From Thalassospira marina (GTDB lineage Bacteria > Pseudomonadota > Alphaproteobacteria > Rhodospirillales > Thalassospiraceae), in NCBI RefSeq assembly GCF_002844375.1, contig NZ_CP024200.1:47501-111500 (forward strand): DNA of 64,000 bases, in the 5' to 3' direction. A program made the position numbers and the translations under genes. The notes under the pieces are model-generated. The model was given only the letters and a program-made list of their open reading frames with translations, did no database searches and was not told the DNA's origin. Shown here in pieces: positions 33,475 to 42,176 of this stretch (within the stretch, counting starts at the first letter, position 1; the number at the start of each line of letters is the position of its first letter).

Positions 33475-35264
33475 ACACCAGAACCAGCGAACCCACTGAT
33501 CTGAATGACGAAGCCCTGCGCACCCGTGCAGTTGTATGCGCACGCGGTGATGCCCCCTTTGATTACCTGATCACCGGTGGGCAGATTGTGGATATGGTCA
33601 CCAGTGAAATTCGCGCTGCCGATATCGGCCTTGTTGGCCCGCTGATTGCCAGTATCCATGCCCCCGGCCAGTTCATTGCTGCCCAAAAAACCATTGATGC
33701 CACCGGCAAGTTCATCACACCGGGCCTGATCGACAGCCACATGCATGTCGAAAGTTCAATGGTCACACCGGCCATTTATGCCCAAACGGTGGTGCCACGT
33801 GGTGTGACCACCATTGTCTGGGACCCGCATGAACTGGGCAATGTATTAGGCAAGGATGGGGTAAAATGGGCGGTTGATGCCACACGCAACCTGCCGCTGC
33901 GCGCACTTGTGCTGGCACCTTCCTGCGTGCCCGCCGCCCCGGGGCTGGAGCTTTCGGGTGCGGATTTTGACGGTACCGCCATGGCCGATATTTTAAGCTG
34001 GCCGGAAATTGCCGGTGTGGCCGAAGTCATGAATATGCGCGGCGTGATCAACCGGACAGATCGCATGACCAATATCATGCAGGCAGGCCTGGCATCGGGC
34101 AAAATGGTGTGTGGTCATGCCCGCGGCCTGACCGGGGCCGACCTGCAGGCCTTTATGGTGGCCGGTGTCAGTTCCGATCACGAACTGACATCAAACGAGG
34201 ATTTGCTGGAAAAATTGCGGACGGGTATCCATGTCGAAATGCGCGGATCACACGACCACCTGTTGCCAGGCTTTGTTAAAACCCTGAACGAGCTTGGATT
34301 TTTACCGCAAACGCTTTCACTTTGTACCGATGATGTGTTCCCCGACGATCTGGCGCAAAAAGGCGGGTTAGACGATGTGGTGCGCCGGCTGGTGTCATAT
34401 GGCATGCCCGCCATTTGGGCATTGCGCGCCGCTACCCTTAATGCCGCATCCCGGTTGGGCCGCGCTGATCTGGGCCTGATTGCCGCGGGCAAACGTGCCG
34501 ATATCGCAATTTTTGATGATCTGGAAAATTTCGTTGCCAGCCATGTTTTTGCCAATGGCAAACTGGCAGCACAAAATGGAACCCTATGCGAACCGGCCCC
34601 AGCCCAAAATAGCGCCGTTTTACACAACACCATGAAAATCGCGCCGCTTGTTAGTGATGATTTCCGCATTCGCGTGGAAGGAAACGGCAGCAAGGCCCGC
34701 CTTGCCACCATTGACCAGCCACGCTTTACCCGCTGGGGCGAAATCACGGCCAATATCGGCAACGGTTTTGTCATTCCGCCCGAAGAAACAACGTTAATTG
34801 CGGTTGCCCACCGCCATGGCAGGGCCGACAGCCGCCCGCGTGTGGGCCTGCTGACCGGGTGGGGAAAATGGCGCGGCGCAGTTTGCACCACCGTTTCCCA
34901 TGACAGCCATAATCTGACGGTTTTTGGCGGCAATGCCGAAGATATGGCCGTTGCGGCAAATGCAGTTATTGCTGCAGGCGGCGGCATGGCAGTGGCATCG
35001 GATGGTAAAATAGATGCCCTGTTACCGCTGCCTTTATGCGGCTTGCTGACCGATATTTCCATGGGCGAAACCGCCCAACAATTTGCCGCCATCCGTGCAG
35101 CAACCGACCGCATTGTCGATTGGAACCCGCCCTATCTGGTGTTCAAGGCACTGTTTGGGGCGACACTTGCCTGCAATGTCGGCCCGCATCAGACAGACCG
35201 GGGTATCGCCGATGTCATCAGCGATAGCGTTCTTGAAACGCCGGTTCTGGAAATTATCCCCTGA
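33471..35264 (+). CDS. ade: Adenine deaminase
   Basis: Amidohydrolase of 597 residues (family about 580-590) that converts adenine to hypoxanthine and ammonia. The metal-binding HxH motif is in LIDSHMHVESSMVTP near residue 90. Further motifs are WDPHELGNVLG, GHARGLTGADLQAFMVAG, SSDHELTSNED, the LCTDDVFPDDLAQKGGLDDV metal aspartate, and a C-terminal Ade-specific domain with GLLTGWGKWRGAVCTTVSHD and HNLTVFG. It is the final gene of the purine operon, overlapping the nucleoside hydrolase stop (ATGA). A convergent terminator follows. Confidence 0.92.
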   Translation: MNTRTSEPTDLNDEALRTRAVVCARGDAPFDYLITGGQIVDMVTSEIRAADIGLVGPLIASIHAPGQFIAAQKTIDATGKFITPGLIDSHMHVESSMVTPAIYAQTVVPRGVTTIVWDPHELGNVLGKDGVKWAVDATRNLPLRALVLAPSCVPAAPGLELSGADFDGTAMADILSWPEIAGVAEVMNMRGVINRTDRMTNIMQAGLASGKMVCGHARGLTGADLQAFMVAGVSSDHELTSNEDLLEKLRTGIHVEMRGSHDHLLPGFVKTLNELGFLPQTLSLCTDDVFPDDLAQKGGLDDVVRRLVSYGMPAIWALRAATLNAASRLGRADLGLIAAGKRADIAIFDDLENFVASHVFANGKLAAQNGTLCEPAPAQNSAVLHNTMKIAPLVSDDFRIRVEGNGSKARLATIDQPRFTRWGEITANIGNGFVIPPEETTLIAVAHRHGRADSRPRVGLLTGWGKWRGAVCTTVSHDSHNLTVFGGNAEDMAVAANAVIAAGGGMAVASDGKIDALLPLPLCGLLTDISMGETAQQFAAIRAATDRIVDWNPPYLVFKALFGATLACNVGPHQTDRGIADVISDSVLETPVLEIIP

Positions 35265-35273
35265 CAAAGATAT

Positions 35274-35304
35274 GGCGATGGCAGAAAACCAAACTGCCAT
35301 CGCC
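35274..35304. terminator. Hairpin between adenine deaminase and the convergent GNAT gene
   Basis: Perfect 11-bp stem GGCGATGGCAG / CTGCCATCGCC with a 9-nt A-rich loop. It lacks a strong T-run but sits exactly between two convergent genes. Confidence 0.7.
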
Positions 35305-35319
35305 CGAATGCTTTCAGCT

Positions 35320-35829
35320 TTAGGCGGTATCAATCCGGTATAAAACGGCGTCAACGCGGTCTGCCAAACGGTCATACAGGCGCTGGGCCGCGACGTTATC
35401 GTTGGCGGTCAGCCAGTATAACCGCCCCCAATCTTGCTGTTTGGCGGCATCCACCAGGGCTGCAATCATTTTACGGCCAATGCCCTTGCCGCGCTGATCA
35501 TCGGATACCCAGAAATCCTCCAGATAGGCGACATTGCGCACTGAGAAGGTATGCGGATGCAATATGATATGCGCAAGGCCCACGATCCTGCTGCTCTCCT
35601 TGCTGCCCTCGCCATAACCTTCCGTTTGACTATCATCCATCACGCCATCCGCACCGTTTTCAACGGCAAGCCAGGCCTGCATGGGGTGGTTTGGGTCCAC
35701 AATCCGCTGCCATAATGTGTTGATCACATCATCACCCATATCCGGCGCGCCAAAGTTGGCAATGTTTTCGCGCCATAATGCTTCCCATCCTGCGCGGTCG
35801 GCGGCACGGGCCTGTTTGATTTCAACCAT
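35320..35829 (-). CDS. GNAT-family N-acetyltransferase
   Basis: Acetyltransferase of 169 residues. The acetyl-CoA pyrophosphate loop is SDDQRGKGIGRKMIAAL (Q-R-G-K-G-I-G form) near residue 110, preceded by the strand YLEDFWV and followed by GRLYWLTANDNVAAQRLYDR, the usual motif B. ATG 35829 overlaps the preceding hydrolase stop by 8 bp; the long open frame upstream lies inside that hydrolase in another frame. A 15-residue acidic insertion (DGVMDDSQTEGYGEGSKESS) is unusual. The substrate is unknown. Confidence 0.85.
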   Translation of the reverse strand: MVEIKQARAADRAGWEALWRENIANFGAPDMGDDVINTLWQRIVDPNHPMQAWLAVENGADGVMDDSQTEGYGEGSKESSRIVGLAHIILHPHTFSVRNVAYLEDFWVSDDQRGKGIGRKMIAALVDAAKQQDWGRLYWLTANDNVAAQRLYDRLADRVDAVLYRIDTA

Positions 35830-36772
35830 GGTTCTGTTCCTGATCGGGGGTTCGCACCATTCCCGGTGCATTATCTGGCAATGTGCCATTTTGTAACCAG
35901 CCCAGGGCAAGGGGCCATAAACTGTTTTCAAAACGGTTATGGAAAAAGGCGAAATGGCCAATATCCTCCACACCAATATCATCTGGCGCTATGCGCAGAT
36001 GGGTGCGATTTGAACCAGTGTAATAGGATAATAACCGTTCCACGGCAGCAACCGTGCCAAACGGGTCATCTGTTAAGCCAATTGCCAGTAATTGCGCCTG
36101 CATGGCCGCAAAATGCTGTTGCAGCCGGTTTGCTGCCAATGGCAAAGACAGGCTGTTTTCGGCGCGCGGGCCCATCCTGCTCCAGTCATGGACAACGTGC
36201 CTTGGCACATCTTCCAGCCAGCCCAGCCGCGCGCCGGGAAAATAGCCGACGGATCGTGCCAGCACCGGCATGAAAATATGCCATTTCATGAACATGCGCC
36301 GGCGGGATTGCAATGCGTAATCGCGCCAATAGGCAAATTGCGCCCCAACCGTAACCACATGTTTTAACAAATGGCTGGATGGTGCCAGGCCCAGGGCAAA
36401 ACCGCCAATCGAATGGCCAACGGCATAAAGCGGCTGACCAGGAAAACGGGCTTGGGCATATTGTAAAATGGCCTCGACATCGAATAATCCCCATTCGCCC
36501 CAGCCCGCGCGAAAACCGCGCAGTTTTTTCGGCCGGGATTCCCCGATGCCGCGATAATCAAATGTCAGAACATCAAAACCATGCTGGCATAAATAACGGG
36601 CAAAGCGCGCATAATAGCGGCAGCGAACAGCGGTTGCCGCGCAAATGATCACAACAGGGCGGGTGACCGGCTCATCACCTTCACGGGTTTCTGGCCGCCA
36701 TTCAAACCCGGAAATATCAACGCCATCGGATGTCCGGGTGATAAAACGTACCGGATCTGTTTTATCTGTCAT
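35822..36772 (-). CDS. Alpha/beta hydrolase
   Basis: Cytoplasmic alpha/beta-hydrolase fold protein of 316 residues. The nucleophile elbow is AVGHSIGGFALG near residue 122, the oxyanion side is VIICAATAVRCRYYARFARY, and DVLTFDYRGIGESRP is the usual early loop. The likely catalytic Asp is in GLTDDPFGT and the His in EDIGHFAFF. The pattern matches the uncharacterised COG4757-like group. ATG 36772 with AAAGGCAGCA upstream is preferred over an in-frame start at 36793. Translationally coupled to the GNAT gene. No substrate can be inferred. Confidence 0.83.
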   Translation of the reverse strand: MTDKTDPVRFITRTSDGVDISGFEWRPETREGDEPVTRPVVIICAATAVRCRYYARFARYLCQHGFDVLTFDYRGIGESRPKKLRGFRAGWGEWGLFDVEAILQYAQARFPGQPLYAVGHSIGGFALGLAPSSHLLKHVVTVGAQFAYWRDYALQSRRRMFMKWHIFMPVLARSVGYFPGARLGWLEDVPRHVVHDWSRMGPRAENSLSLPLAANRLQQHFAAMQAQLLAIGLTDDPFGTVAAVERLLSYYTGSNRTHLRIAPDDIGVEDIGHFAFFHNRFENSLWPLALGWLQNGTLPDNAPGMVRTPDQEQNHG

Positions 36773-36881
36773 TGCTGCCTTTCTTTGGCACAAGCCTTTC
36801 TAACATCGCAATATTTAAGCCTGCTTCGCCCCTGCCCTGCAATCGTGTTTTATCGACAAAACCCTCTTTTGCACCAAGCTG

Positions 36882-37445
36882 TTAAGCCAACGCCGCGCAA
36901 AACGATGCAAACAGTGCCTGTCCCTGTGGCCAATCACCGATATTGCTGGCACCGTTTATATGCCCCAACGCCCCTGCCGCCACACAATCGGCCTGCCAGC
37001 TTTGCGCGCAGGATTTGGCATAATCAACCGTGCCATAGGGGTCATTGGTGCTGCATACCACCAGTGCAGGAAACGGCAATGGATTGCGCGGCACCGCCTT
37101 GAATGTTTGGGCCTGTGGGGGAAAGGCGGATCCATCCGGGTCGGGCACCGCAACGAGAAAGGCCGCACGCACCAATTGGGCGGCAAGTTGGCCCCGCCAA
37201 TGCGCCCAATGTGCCACAAGCAGGCATGACAGGCTGTGTGCAACCAATACCGACGGTTTTCCAATATCCGTGATTGCCTGATCGAGCGCCAGAAGCCAGT
37301 CCTCCAGCTTTGGCTGGTTCCAGTCTGGCGGGGCGAAACGCACAATATTGGCATTTTCGTTTTTCCAGCGGCGTTCCCATAGGCTTTGCCAGTGATTTTC
37401 GCCAGACCCACCAATACCGGGCAGGACCACAATGGGGTGTTGCAT
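36882..37445 (-). CDS. RBBP9/YdeN-family serine hydrolase
   Basis: Small alpha/beta hydrolase of 187 residues. It begins PIVVLPGIGGSGENHWQSLW, the family opening, and has the nucleophile motif VLVAHSLSCLLVAHW near residue 70, the Asp in CSTNDPYGTV and the His in ALGHINGAS. ATG 37445 has AAGGA 8 bases upstream. The frame continues to a TTG at 37484 with ATGs at 37472 and 37469, but these lack a ribosome-binding site. It diverges from the AsnC-type gene across a large dyad, so it may be part of that regulator's target set. The physiological substrate of this family is generally unknown. Confidence 0.83.
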   Translation of the reverse strand: MQHPIVVLPGIGGSGENHWQSLWERRWKNENANIVRFAPPDWNQPKLEDWLLALDQAITDIGKPSVLVAHSLSCLLVAHWAHWRGQLAAQLVRAAFLVAVPDPDGSAFPPQAQTFKAVPRNPLPFPALVVCSTNDPYGTVDYAKSCAQSWQADCVAAGALGHINGASNIGDWPQGQALFASFCAALA

Positions 37446-37514
37446 GTTGGGCGTCCTTGAAAAATCCATCATTTCTGACGCCAATTATGGGTAATATTTA
37501 AAAAACGTACATGG

Positions 37515-37550
37515 CAAGTCATCGGCAAATGTTTGAATTTTCCGATGACT
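37515..37550. promoter_or_regulatory. 36-bp dyad, candidate AsnC/Lrp operator
   Basis: AAGTCATCGG / CCGATGACTT perfect outer arms plus an AAAT / ATTT inner pair: 14 of 15 positions pair around a 6-bp centre. It ends 26 bp before the AsnC-type start and lies in the divergent gap with the RBBP9-like hydrolase gene. Confidence 0.6.
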
Positions 37551-37576
37551 TAACGGTTTAAGGCGGGACCAAACAC

Positions 37577-38047
37577 ATGACACAACCAGCAATCGACCGG
37601 CTTGATATCGCAATTATCGAAGCCCTGCAGGAAAATGCCCGAACCCCGCTTTCGGAACTGGGGCGGCGCATTGGCCTGTCGCAACCTGCCATGTCCGAAC
37701 GGGTAAAACGGCTGGAAGAACGGGGTATCATTACCGGCTATGGTGCGCGCATTGACCCGGCGGCACTGGGATTGGGATTAATGGCGATTATCCGCCTGAA
37801 AACCACCCATGAACATATCCAGCCCTGCCTGCGCCATTTCGCCAGCATGCCCCATGTCATCGAAGTTCACCGGCTAACCGGCGAGGATTGCTTTATGTTA
37901 AAGGTGCTGGTGCCAACACCGGGCGACCTTGAATCCATCGTCGATAGCATCGCGCGCCACGGCGCGGTTACAACGTCGCTGGTTTTGCGTTCGGAACCCG
38001 CCAAACCAATTGGATCAGCTGTGTTGCATTACCGCTATCCCGGATGA
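37577..38047 (+). CDS. Lrp/AsnC-family regulator
   Basis: Regulator of 156 residues. The N-terminal helix-turn-helix covers residues 8-60 (LDIAIIEALQENARTPLSEL, then GLSQPAMSERVKRLEERGII). The C-terminal RAM amino-acid-binding domain covers about 70-145 (HFASMPHVIEVHRLTGEDC, FMLKVLVPTPGDLES). Family members form octamers and bind spaced dyads, and one such dyad is just upstream. Target genes are likely itself and the divergent hydrolase gene. Confidence 0.9.
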   Translation: MTQPAIDRLDIAIIEALQENARTPLSELGRRIGLSQPAMSERVKRLEERGIITGYGARIDPAALGLGLMAIIRLKTTHEHIQPCLRHFASMPHVIEVHRLTGEDCFMLKVLVPTPGDLESIVDSIARHGAVTTSLVLRSEPAKPIGSAVLHYRYPG

Positions 38048-38110
38048 TGGGACGGGGACGAGAACGAAAACGCCCCCAACAAGGGTTATCCGCATCCAAA
38101 CCCGGCACCA

Positions 38111-39424
38111 TCAGCTTTCGGTAAAGGCGTTTTTCTTCACCTTGACGACAGGCTCGACAAAATAATTCAAAACCGTTTTGCTGCCCGTCAGGATGTTGAT
38201 TTCCGCCACCATACCCGGAACAATATCCAGTGCTTTGCCGCTGGCATCGGTCAGGCGGGAAAACACCCGCACGACAACCGGATAAACCGGTTCCTTTGTT
38301 TCGGGCAGTTCAATAACGTCTGCACCAATGGTTGCCAGTTCGCCATCAAGCGAGCCATAACGGGCAAAGTCATAGGCCGTCAGTTTAACCTTTACCCGCT
38401 GCCCCGGATGCAAAAAGCCGATATCGGCCGGTTTGATATGGGCCTCGACCAGGAAATCATCGTCAATCGGTACAATTTCGACCAGGGATTCACCGGGCTG
38501 GGCCACACCGCCAATGGTGGTTTTCAAAATCTGGTTCACAATACCATCAACCGGCGAGCGAATTTCCGAACGGTCCACTTTGCTGGCATAGGCCGGAAGG
38601 CTTTCTTCGAGTTCGGCCAGTTCCGCGGTTGCCTTTGAAAGCTCCTGCAAGGCATCCTTGCGGAAGGTTTCATGCATGGTTTTGAAACGCTCGGCAATTT
38701 CGGCCAGGGCAAGGTTTAACCGTTCGATGCGGATTTTTGATGTCTGCTGTTTTCCCTGCAATTCGGCATGGGTACGCTGCAACTGGATCAGCGACAGTTT
38801 CGGTTCGATCCCGCGTTCCACCAGCGGCTGGATCATACTGATTTCAGATTGCGACAGGGTCAATCCTTCGGTCGCGGTATCAAGCTCGCTTTGGGCTTCG
38901 CCCATTTCCTTGATCTTCTGGCGTTTCTGCTGTTCCAGCACGGCCAGTTCCGATGCCAGTTCCGAGCGGCGGCCTTCAAACAGGCGTTGCTGGGTCAGGG
39001 TAACAGCAGGCGAACTTTCGGCCAGACCGGGCGAAAATTTAAGCTCCACCCCCTGGATTTCGGCCGTCAAACGTTCGATCTGGGCCTGCAGCGCGAATTT
39101 TTTCTGTTCCAGCTGGTTATATTCACTTTGCGATGCCGTGGTATCAAGCACGAGCAACAAATCACCACGATGGACGCTCTGCCCTTCATGCACCAGCATA
39201 TCCTTGATCATGCCACCATGCATGGTTTGCACCTTCTGCAAATCCTGCGACGGTATGATTTTGCCCGACCCGCGCGTGACCTCGTCAACCTCGGCAACGG
39301 CGGCCCAGCTGATCATGCTGACAACAAAAAGCCCGATCACTGCCAGCAATGCCCAGCCAGAGAAAAACGACTTCCGCCCGTTTATCTGGCGAATGATTTC
39401 GGAATTAAGATCACGGCTACGCAT
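38111..39424 (-). CDS. Type I secretion membrane-fusion protein (HlyD/LapC-like)
   Basis: Periplasmic adaptor of 437 residues that links the ABC exporter with the outer-membrane channel. A single membrane helix (about 22-45, GWALLAVIGLFVVSMISWAA) follows a short cytoplasmic tail. DEVTRGSGKIIPSQDLQKVQ begins the lipoyl domain, a long coiled coil spans roughly 115-270, and the second lipoyl half RSPVDGIVNQI and beta-barrel follow. The C-terminus VVRVFSRL...LNYFVEPVVKVKKNAF is typical of HlyD adaptors. ATG 39424 with AAGGAG upstream is preferred over 39442. It overlaps the exporter stop by 8 bp. Confidence 0.9.
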   Translation of the reverse strand: MRSRDLNSEIIRQINGRKSFFSGWALLAVIGLFVVSMISWAAVAEVDEVTRGSGKIIPSQDLQKVQTMHGGMIKDMLVHEGQSVHRGDLLLVLDTTASQSEYNQLEQKKFALQAQIERLTAEIQGVELKFSPGLAESSPAVTLTQQRLFEGRRSELASELAVLEQQKRQKIKEMGEAQSELDTATEGLTLSQSEISMIQPLVERGIEPKLSLIQLQRTHAELQGKQQTSKIRIERLNLALAEIAERFKTMHETFRKDALQELSKATAELAELEESLPAYASKVDRSEIRSPVDGIVNQILKTTIGGVAQPGESLVEIVPIDDDFLVEAHIKPADIGFLHPGQRVKVKLTAYDFARYGSLDGELATIGADVIELPETKEPVYPVVVRVFSRLTDASGKALDIVPGMVAEINILTGSKTVLNYFVEPVVKVKKNAFTES

Positions 39425-42176
39425 TACCGTTCTCCTTTTCATCGCCCATTTCTGCGCGATTTATAACCGTTTGTGGCTCGATTGCTTCCACGGCGGCACG
39501 CGCCGATGGTGAAACAGCATCATCCCCGTCATTACCACCAGCCTGCTGATTGGTGGCTTGACCCGAAACGGCCTTTGCCGCAATCACGCTGCTATCTGCC
39601 GCGGCATCAAGGCCTGCCGCACTATGCCGCACAATTTTGGCAACCGGCTGGGGCTGCGCAGCACGCAGTTTCGATATCCGCCGAAAGGCCCGTGCCGCAC
39701 CATTGCCAGATACAGCAGGGTCATCGCGACCATCCGATGGCTCTGCATCCGTAATCCCGCCATCCCCGGCATGGTTGGCATCATCCTGCACGGCGGGATT
39801 GCCCGGCTTAGCCGCCATTGGCGATGATACGGGCGTTTGTTCACCCGGCACATCATCGCTTTGCTGGCCAGCGGTTGGCATCTTTTTATTCACAATGGAT
39901 TTTGGGCCACGGGCAACAACCGCCCCACCATCAAGCACCAGAACCGTATCAACCAGATCAAGCATGCTGGGCCGGTGGGTCACGACCAGAATGGTCTGGT
40001 CCTTGGCTTCCTCGCGCAGGCGGTTCACCACCAGTTGTTCGGTCTGCATGTCCATCATGCTGGTGGGTTCGTCCATCAACAATACAGGCGGCGCACCGAC
40101 CAAACCGCGCGCCAGCGAAATGGATTGCCGCTGCCCGCCCGAAAGGCCCTCGCCACGTTCCTGTATCATCAGGTCATATCCACTGGGATGGCGGCTGATA
40201 AAATCGTGCGCCCCCGACAGGCTCGATGCCCGCAGGATTTCCTCGTCATTCGGGCGATAGGCGCCAACAGATATGTTCTGTTTCACCGTGCCGGAAAACA
40301 GCCAGGCATCCTGCAACACGGCCGATATATTGGCCCGCAGGTCAGCAGGGTCAATCTGGCGGATGTCGGTTCCATCAATCAGGATCGATCCGCTATCGGG
40401 TTCATAAAGGCCCAGCATCAGACGCAAAATCGTGCTTTTGCCCGACCCGATCCGCCCCAGAAGGGCAATTTTCTCGCCCGGTTCAATCACAAACGATACA
40501 TCGCGCAAAGCGGCAATGTTCTGCCCGGGATAGGAAAAATTGACATTCTGAAATTCGATCCGGCCCGCCAGACGCGGACGCGACAGGTAATGCCGTCCAT
40601 CCTGGCGTTCGGTGGATTGTTTCATCAGGCCATTCAGGTTGCGATAGGATGTGCGCACCTGGTTGAGGCGTGTCAGTGTCTGTGCGATCTGACCCAGCGG
40701 CGCCAATGCCCGCCCCACCAGAATAACCGACCCGACCAGCGCGCCCATCGAGGTTTCGCCCGCGGCAATCAGGAAAACACCAAAAACGACAATGCCAATC
40801 TGCGACACCTGCTGTGCCGATGCCGTCATATTCACAACCATATGCGAAATACGGCGGCTGCGCGCGCCGACACCAGCCTGGAATTTCAGGCTGTCTTTCC
40901 AGCGTTGGCGCATCAGACGGGCCGCACCCGATGTTTTAACCGTTTCCAGCCCGGAAATGGTTTCAACCAGAACCCCCTGCTTGGTCTGCCCTTCTTCAAA
41001 GGCAGACTGGGCATAACGGGCCAAAAGGGGCTGAACGCCAATGCCCAGAATAATGATTGTCGGCACCGCAATCGCGGGAACCAGCACCAGCGGCCCGCCA
41101 ATGCCATAAATGACAAACAAAAACAGCATGATAAAGGGAATATCAACCAGCGCGACCAGCGAGGCGGAGGTAAAAAACTCGCGCAGGGTTTCAAATTCGC
41201 GCAGCGTATTGGCAAATGCACCCGATGACCCGCGACGGTCCTTCATTTGCATTTCCAGCAAATGATCGAAAATTTCGCTGCCAATTTCCTGATCGGCCTT
41301 TATCCCCGCCCGATCAATAAAATGGGCGCGCAGCATTTTGATGGTGAAATCAAAACAGATTGCAAAGCCCACACCCACCGTCATCGCGATCAGGGAATCA
41401 ATCGCTTCGTTAGGCAGGATGCGGTCATAAACCACCATGGTAAACAGCGACACCGTCAGACTTAAAAAGTTGGTCAGGGCGGCAGCAACGATAACCTGAA
41501 AATAGATCGGCTTGTTTTTGGCAAGTGCGGACCAGAACCAGTGCCGACCCCGTTTTGCCAATTGGTGGTCAACATGCTGGCTTTCGCGGAAATAGGGGCG
41601 CACGGCAATGCCAAGCCCGCTAAACACCCCGCGCAAATCCGCAACCGACATGATCACCGGCGCATCGCCAAAATCTGGGTCATAAACGGCTAGTTTATGT
41701 GGCCCTTCGCGGCTGACAATCACAACAACCTTGCCATCATCCAGAAAGGCTGCAACCGGCAGGGTTGTATGGTTCAAGGTTTCAAGTTTCACATCCCCGG
41801 CAATGCAGGCAAGGCCAACCTTGCGCGCCATTTCGGCAAAAAACTGCGGGCCGGTTTCGTGGTTGCCATCGCCCAGATTGCGAAAATAATTTGCCGTGAC
41901 AGACATGTCATAATGCCGGCACAGATAAACTAGGCATTGTTCAATATAATCAACAGCCCGGGCGGTATTTTCGGCTTTTGTCACACGCGGCTGCGCAGGT
42001 TCATCATCAATCGGCTTTTTGGGCGCGGTTGTGGCACCCGTTGTGGCTTCTGCTGCCCGATCAGGCTGCTGGTTTGCATTGGTCATCGCATCTTCATCAG
42101 GCACGGGCGCTGCACCTGTTTCGGGTTTGGTGGAAACTGTCTTCACCGGGGTTATACGGCCAAGGGAACGGTTCAT
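39417..42176 (-). CDS. Type I secretion ABC exporter (LapB-like) with long C-terminal tail
   Basis: Inner-membrane ABC exporter of 919 residues, larger than the roughly 720 usual for this family. Order: a disordered N-terminal tail of about 70 residues; a C39-peptidase-like domain that seems inactive, since the usual HYVV block reads KVVVIVS; a six-helix membrane domain (about 220-490); and the NBD with Walker A LLGRIGSGKST, signature LSGGQRQSISLAR and VLLMDEPTSMMD. A 163-residue tail rich in Ala, Asp, Gly and Gln then follows. It should export the giant adhesin encoded upstream. ATG 42176 overlaps the TolC-like stop; an in-frame GTG at 42188 is an alternative. Confidence 0.9.
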   Translation of the reverse strand: MNRSLGRITPVKTVSTKPETGAAPVPDEDAMTNANQQPDRAAEATTGATTAPKKPIDDEPAQPRVTKAENTARAVDYIEQCLVYLCRHYDMSVTANYFRNLGDGNHETGPQFFAEMARKVGLACIAGDVKLETLNHTTLPVAAFLDDGKVVVIVSREGPHKLAVYDPDFGDAPVIMSVADLRGVFSGLGIAVRPYFRESQHVDHQLAKRGRHWFWSALAKNKPIYFQVIVAAALTNFLSLTVSLFTMVVYDRILPNEAIDSLIAMTVGVGFAICFDFTIKMLRAHFIDRAGIKADQEIGSEIFDHLLEMQMKDRRGSSGAFANTLREFETLREFFTSASLVALVDIPFIMLFLFVIYGIGGPLVLVPAIAVPTIIILGIGVQPLLARYAQSAFEEGQTKQGVLVETISGLETVKTSGAARLMRQRWKDSLKFQAGVGARSRRISHMVVNMTASAQQVSQIGIVVFGVFLIAAGETSMGALVGSVILVGRALAPLGQIAQTLTRLNQVRTSYRNLNGLMKQSTERQDGRHYLSRPRLAGRIEFQNVNFSYPGQNIAALRDVSFVIEPGEKIALLGRIGSGKSTILRLMLGLYEPDSGSILIDGTDIRQIDPADLRANISAVLQDAWLFSGTVKQNISVGAYRPNDEEILRASSLSGAHDFISRHPSGYDLMIQERGEGLSGGQRQSISLARGLVGAPPVLLMDEPTSMMDMQTEQLVVNRLREEAKDQTILVVTHRPSMLDLVDTVLVLDGGAVVARGPKSIVNKKMPTAGQQSDDVPGEQTPVSSPMAAKPGNPAVQDDANHAGDGGITDAEPSDGRDDPAVSGNGAARAFRRISKLRAAQPQPVAKIVRHSAAGLDAAADSSVIAAKAVSGQATNQQAGGNDGDDAVSPSARAAVEAIEPQTVINRAEMGDEKENGNA

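Noticed and set aside
39837..41228. 463-codon plus-strand open frame opposite the ABC exporter
   Set aside because: Antisense to a clearly conserved exporter, low-complexity His/Asn/Gln-rich composition, no recognisable domain.
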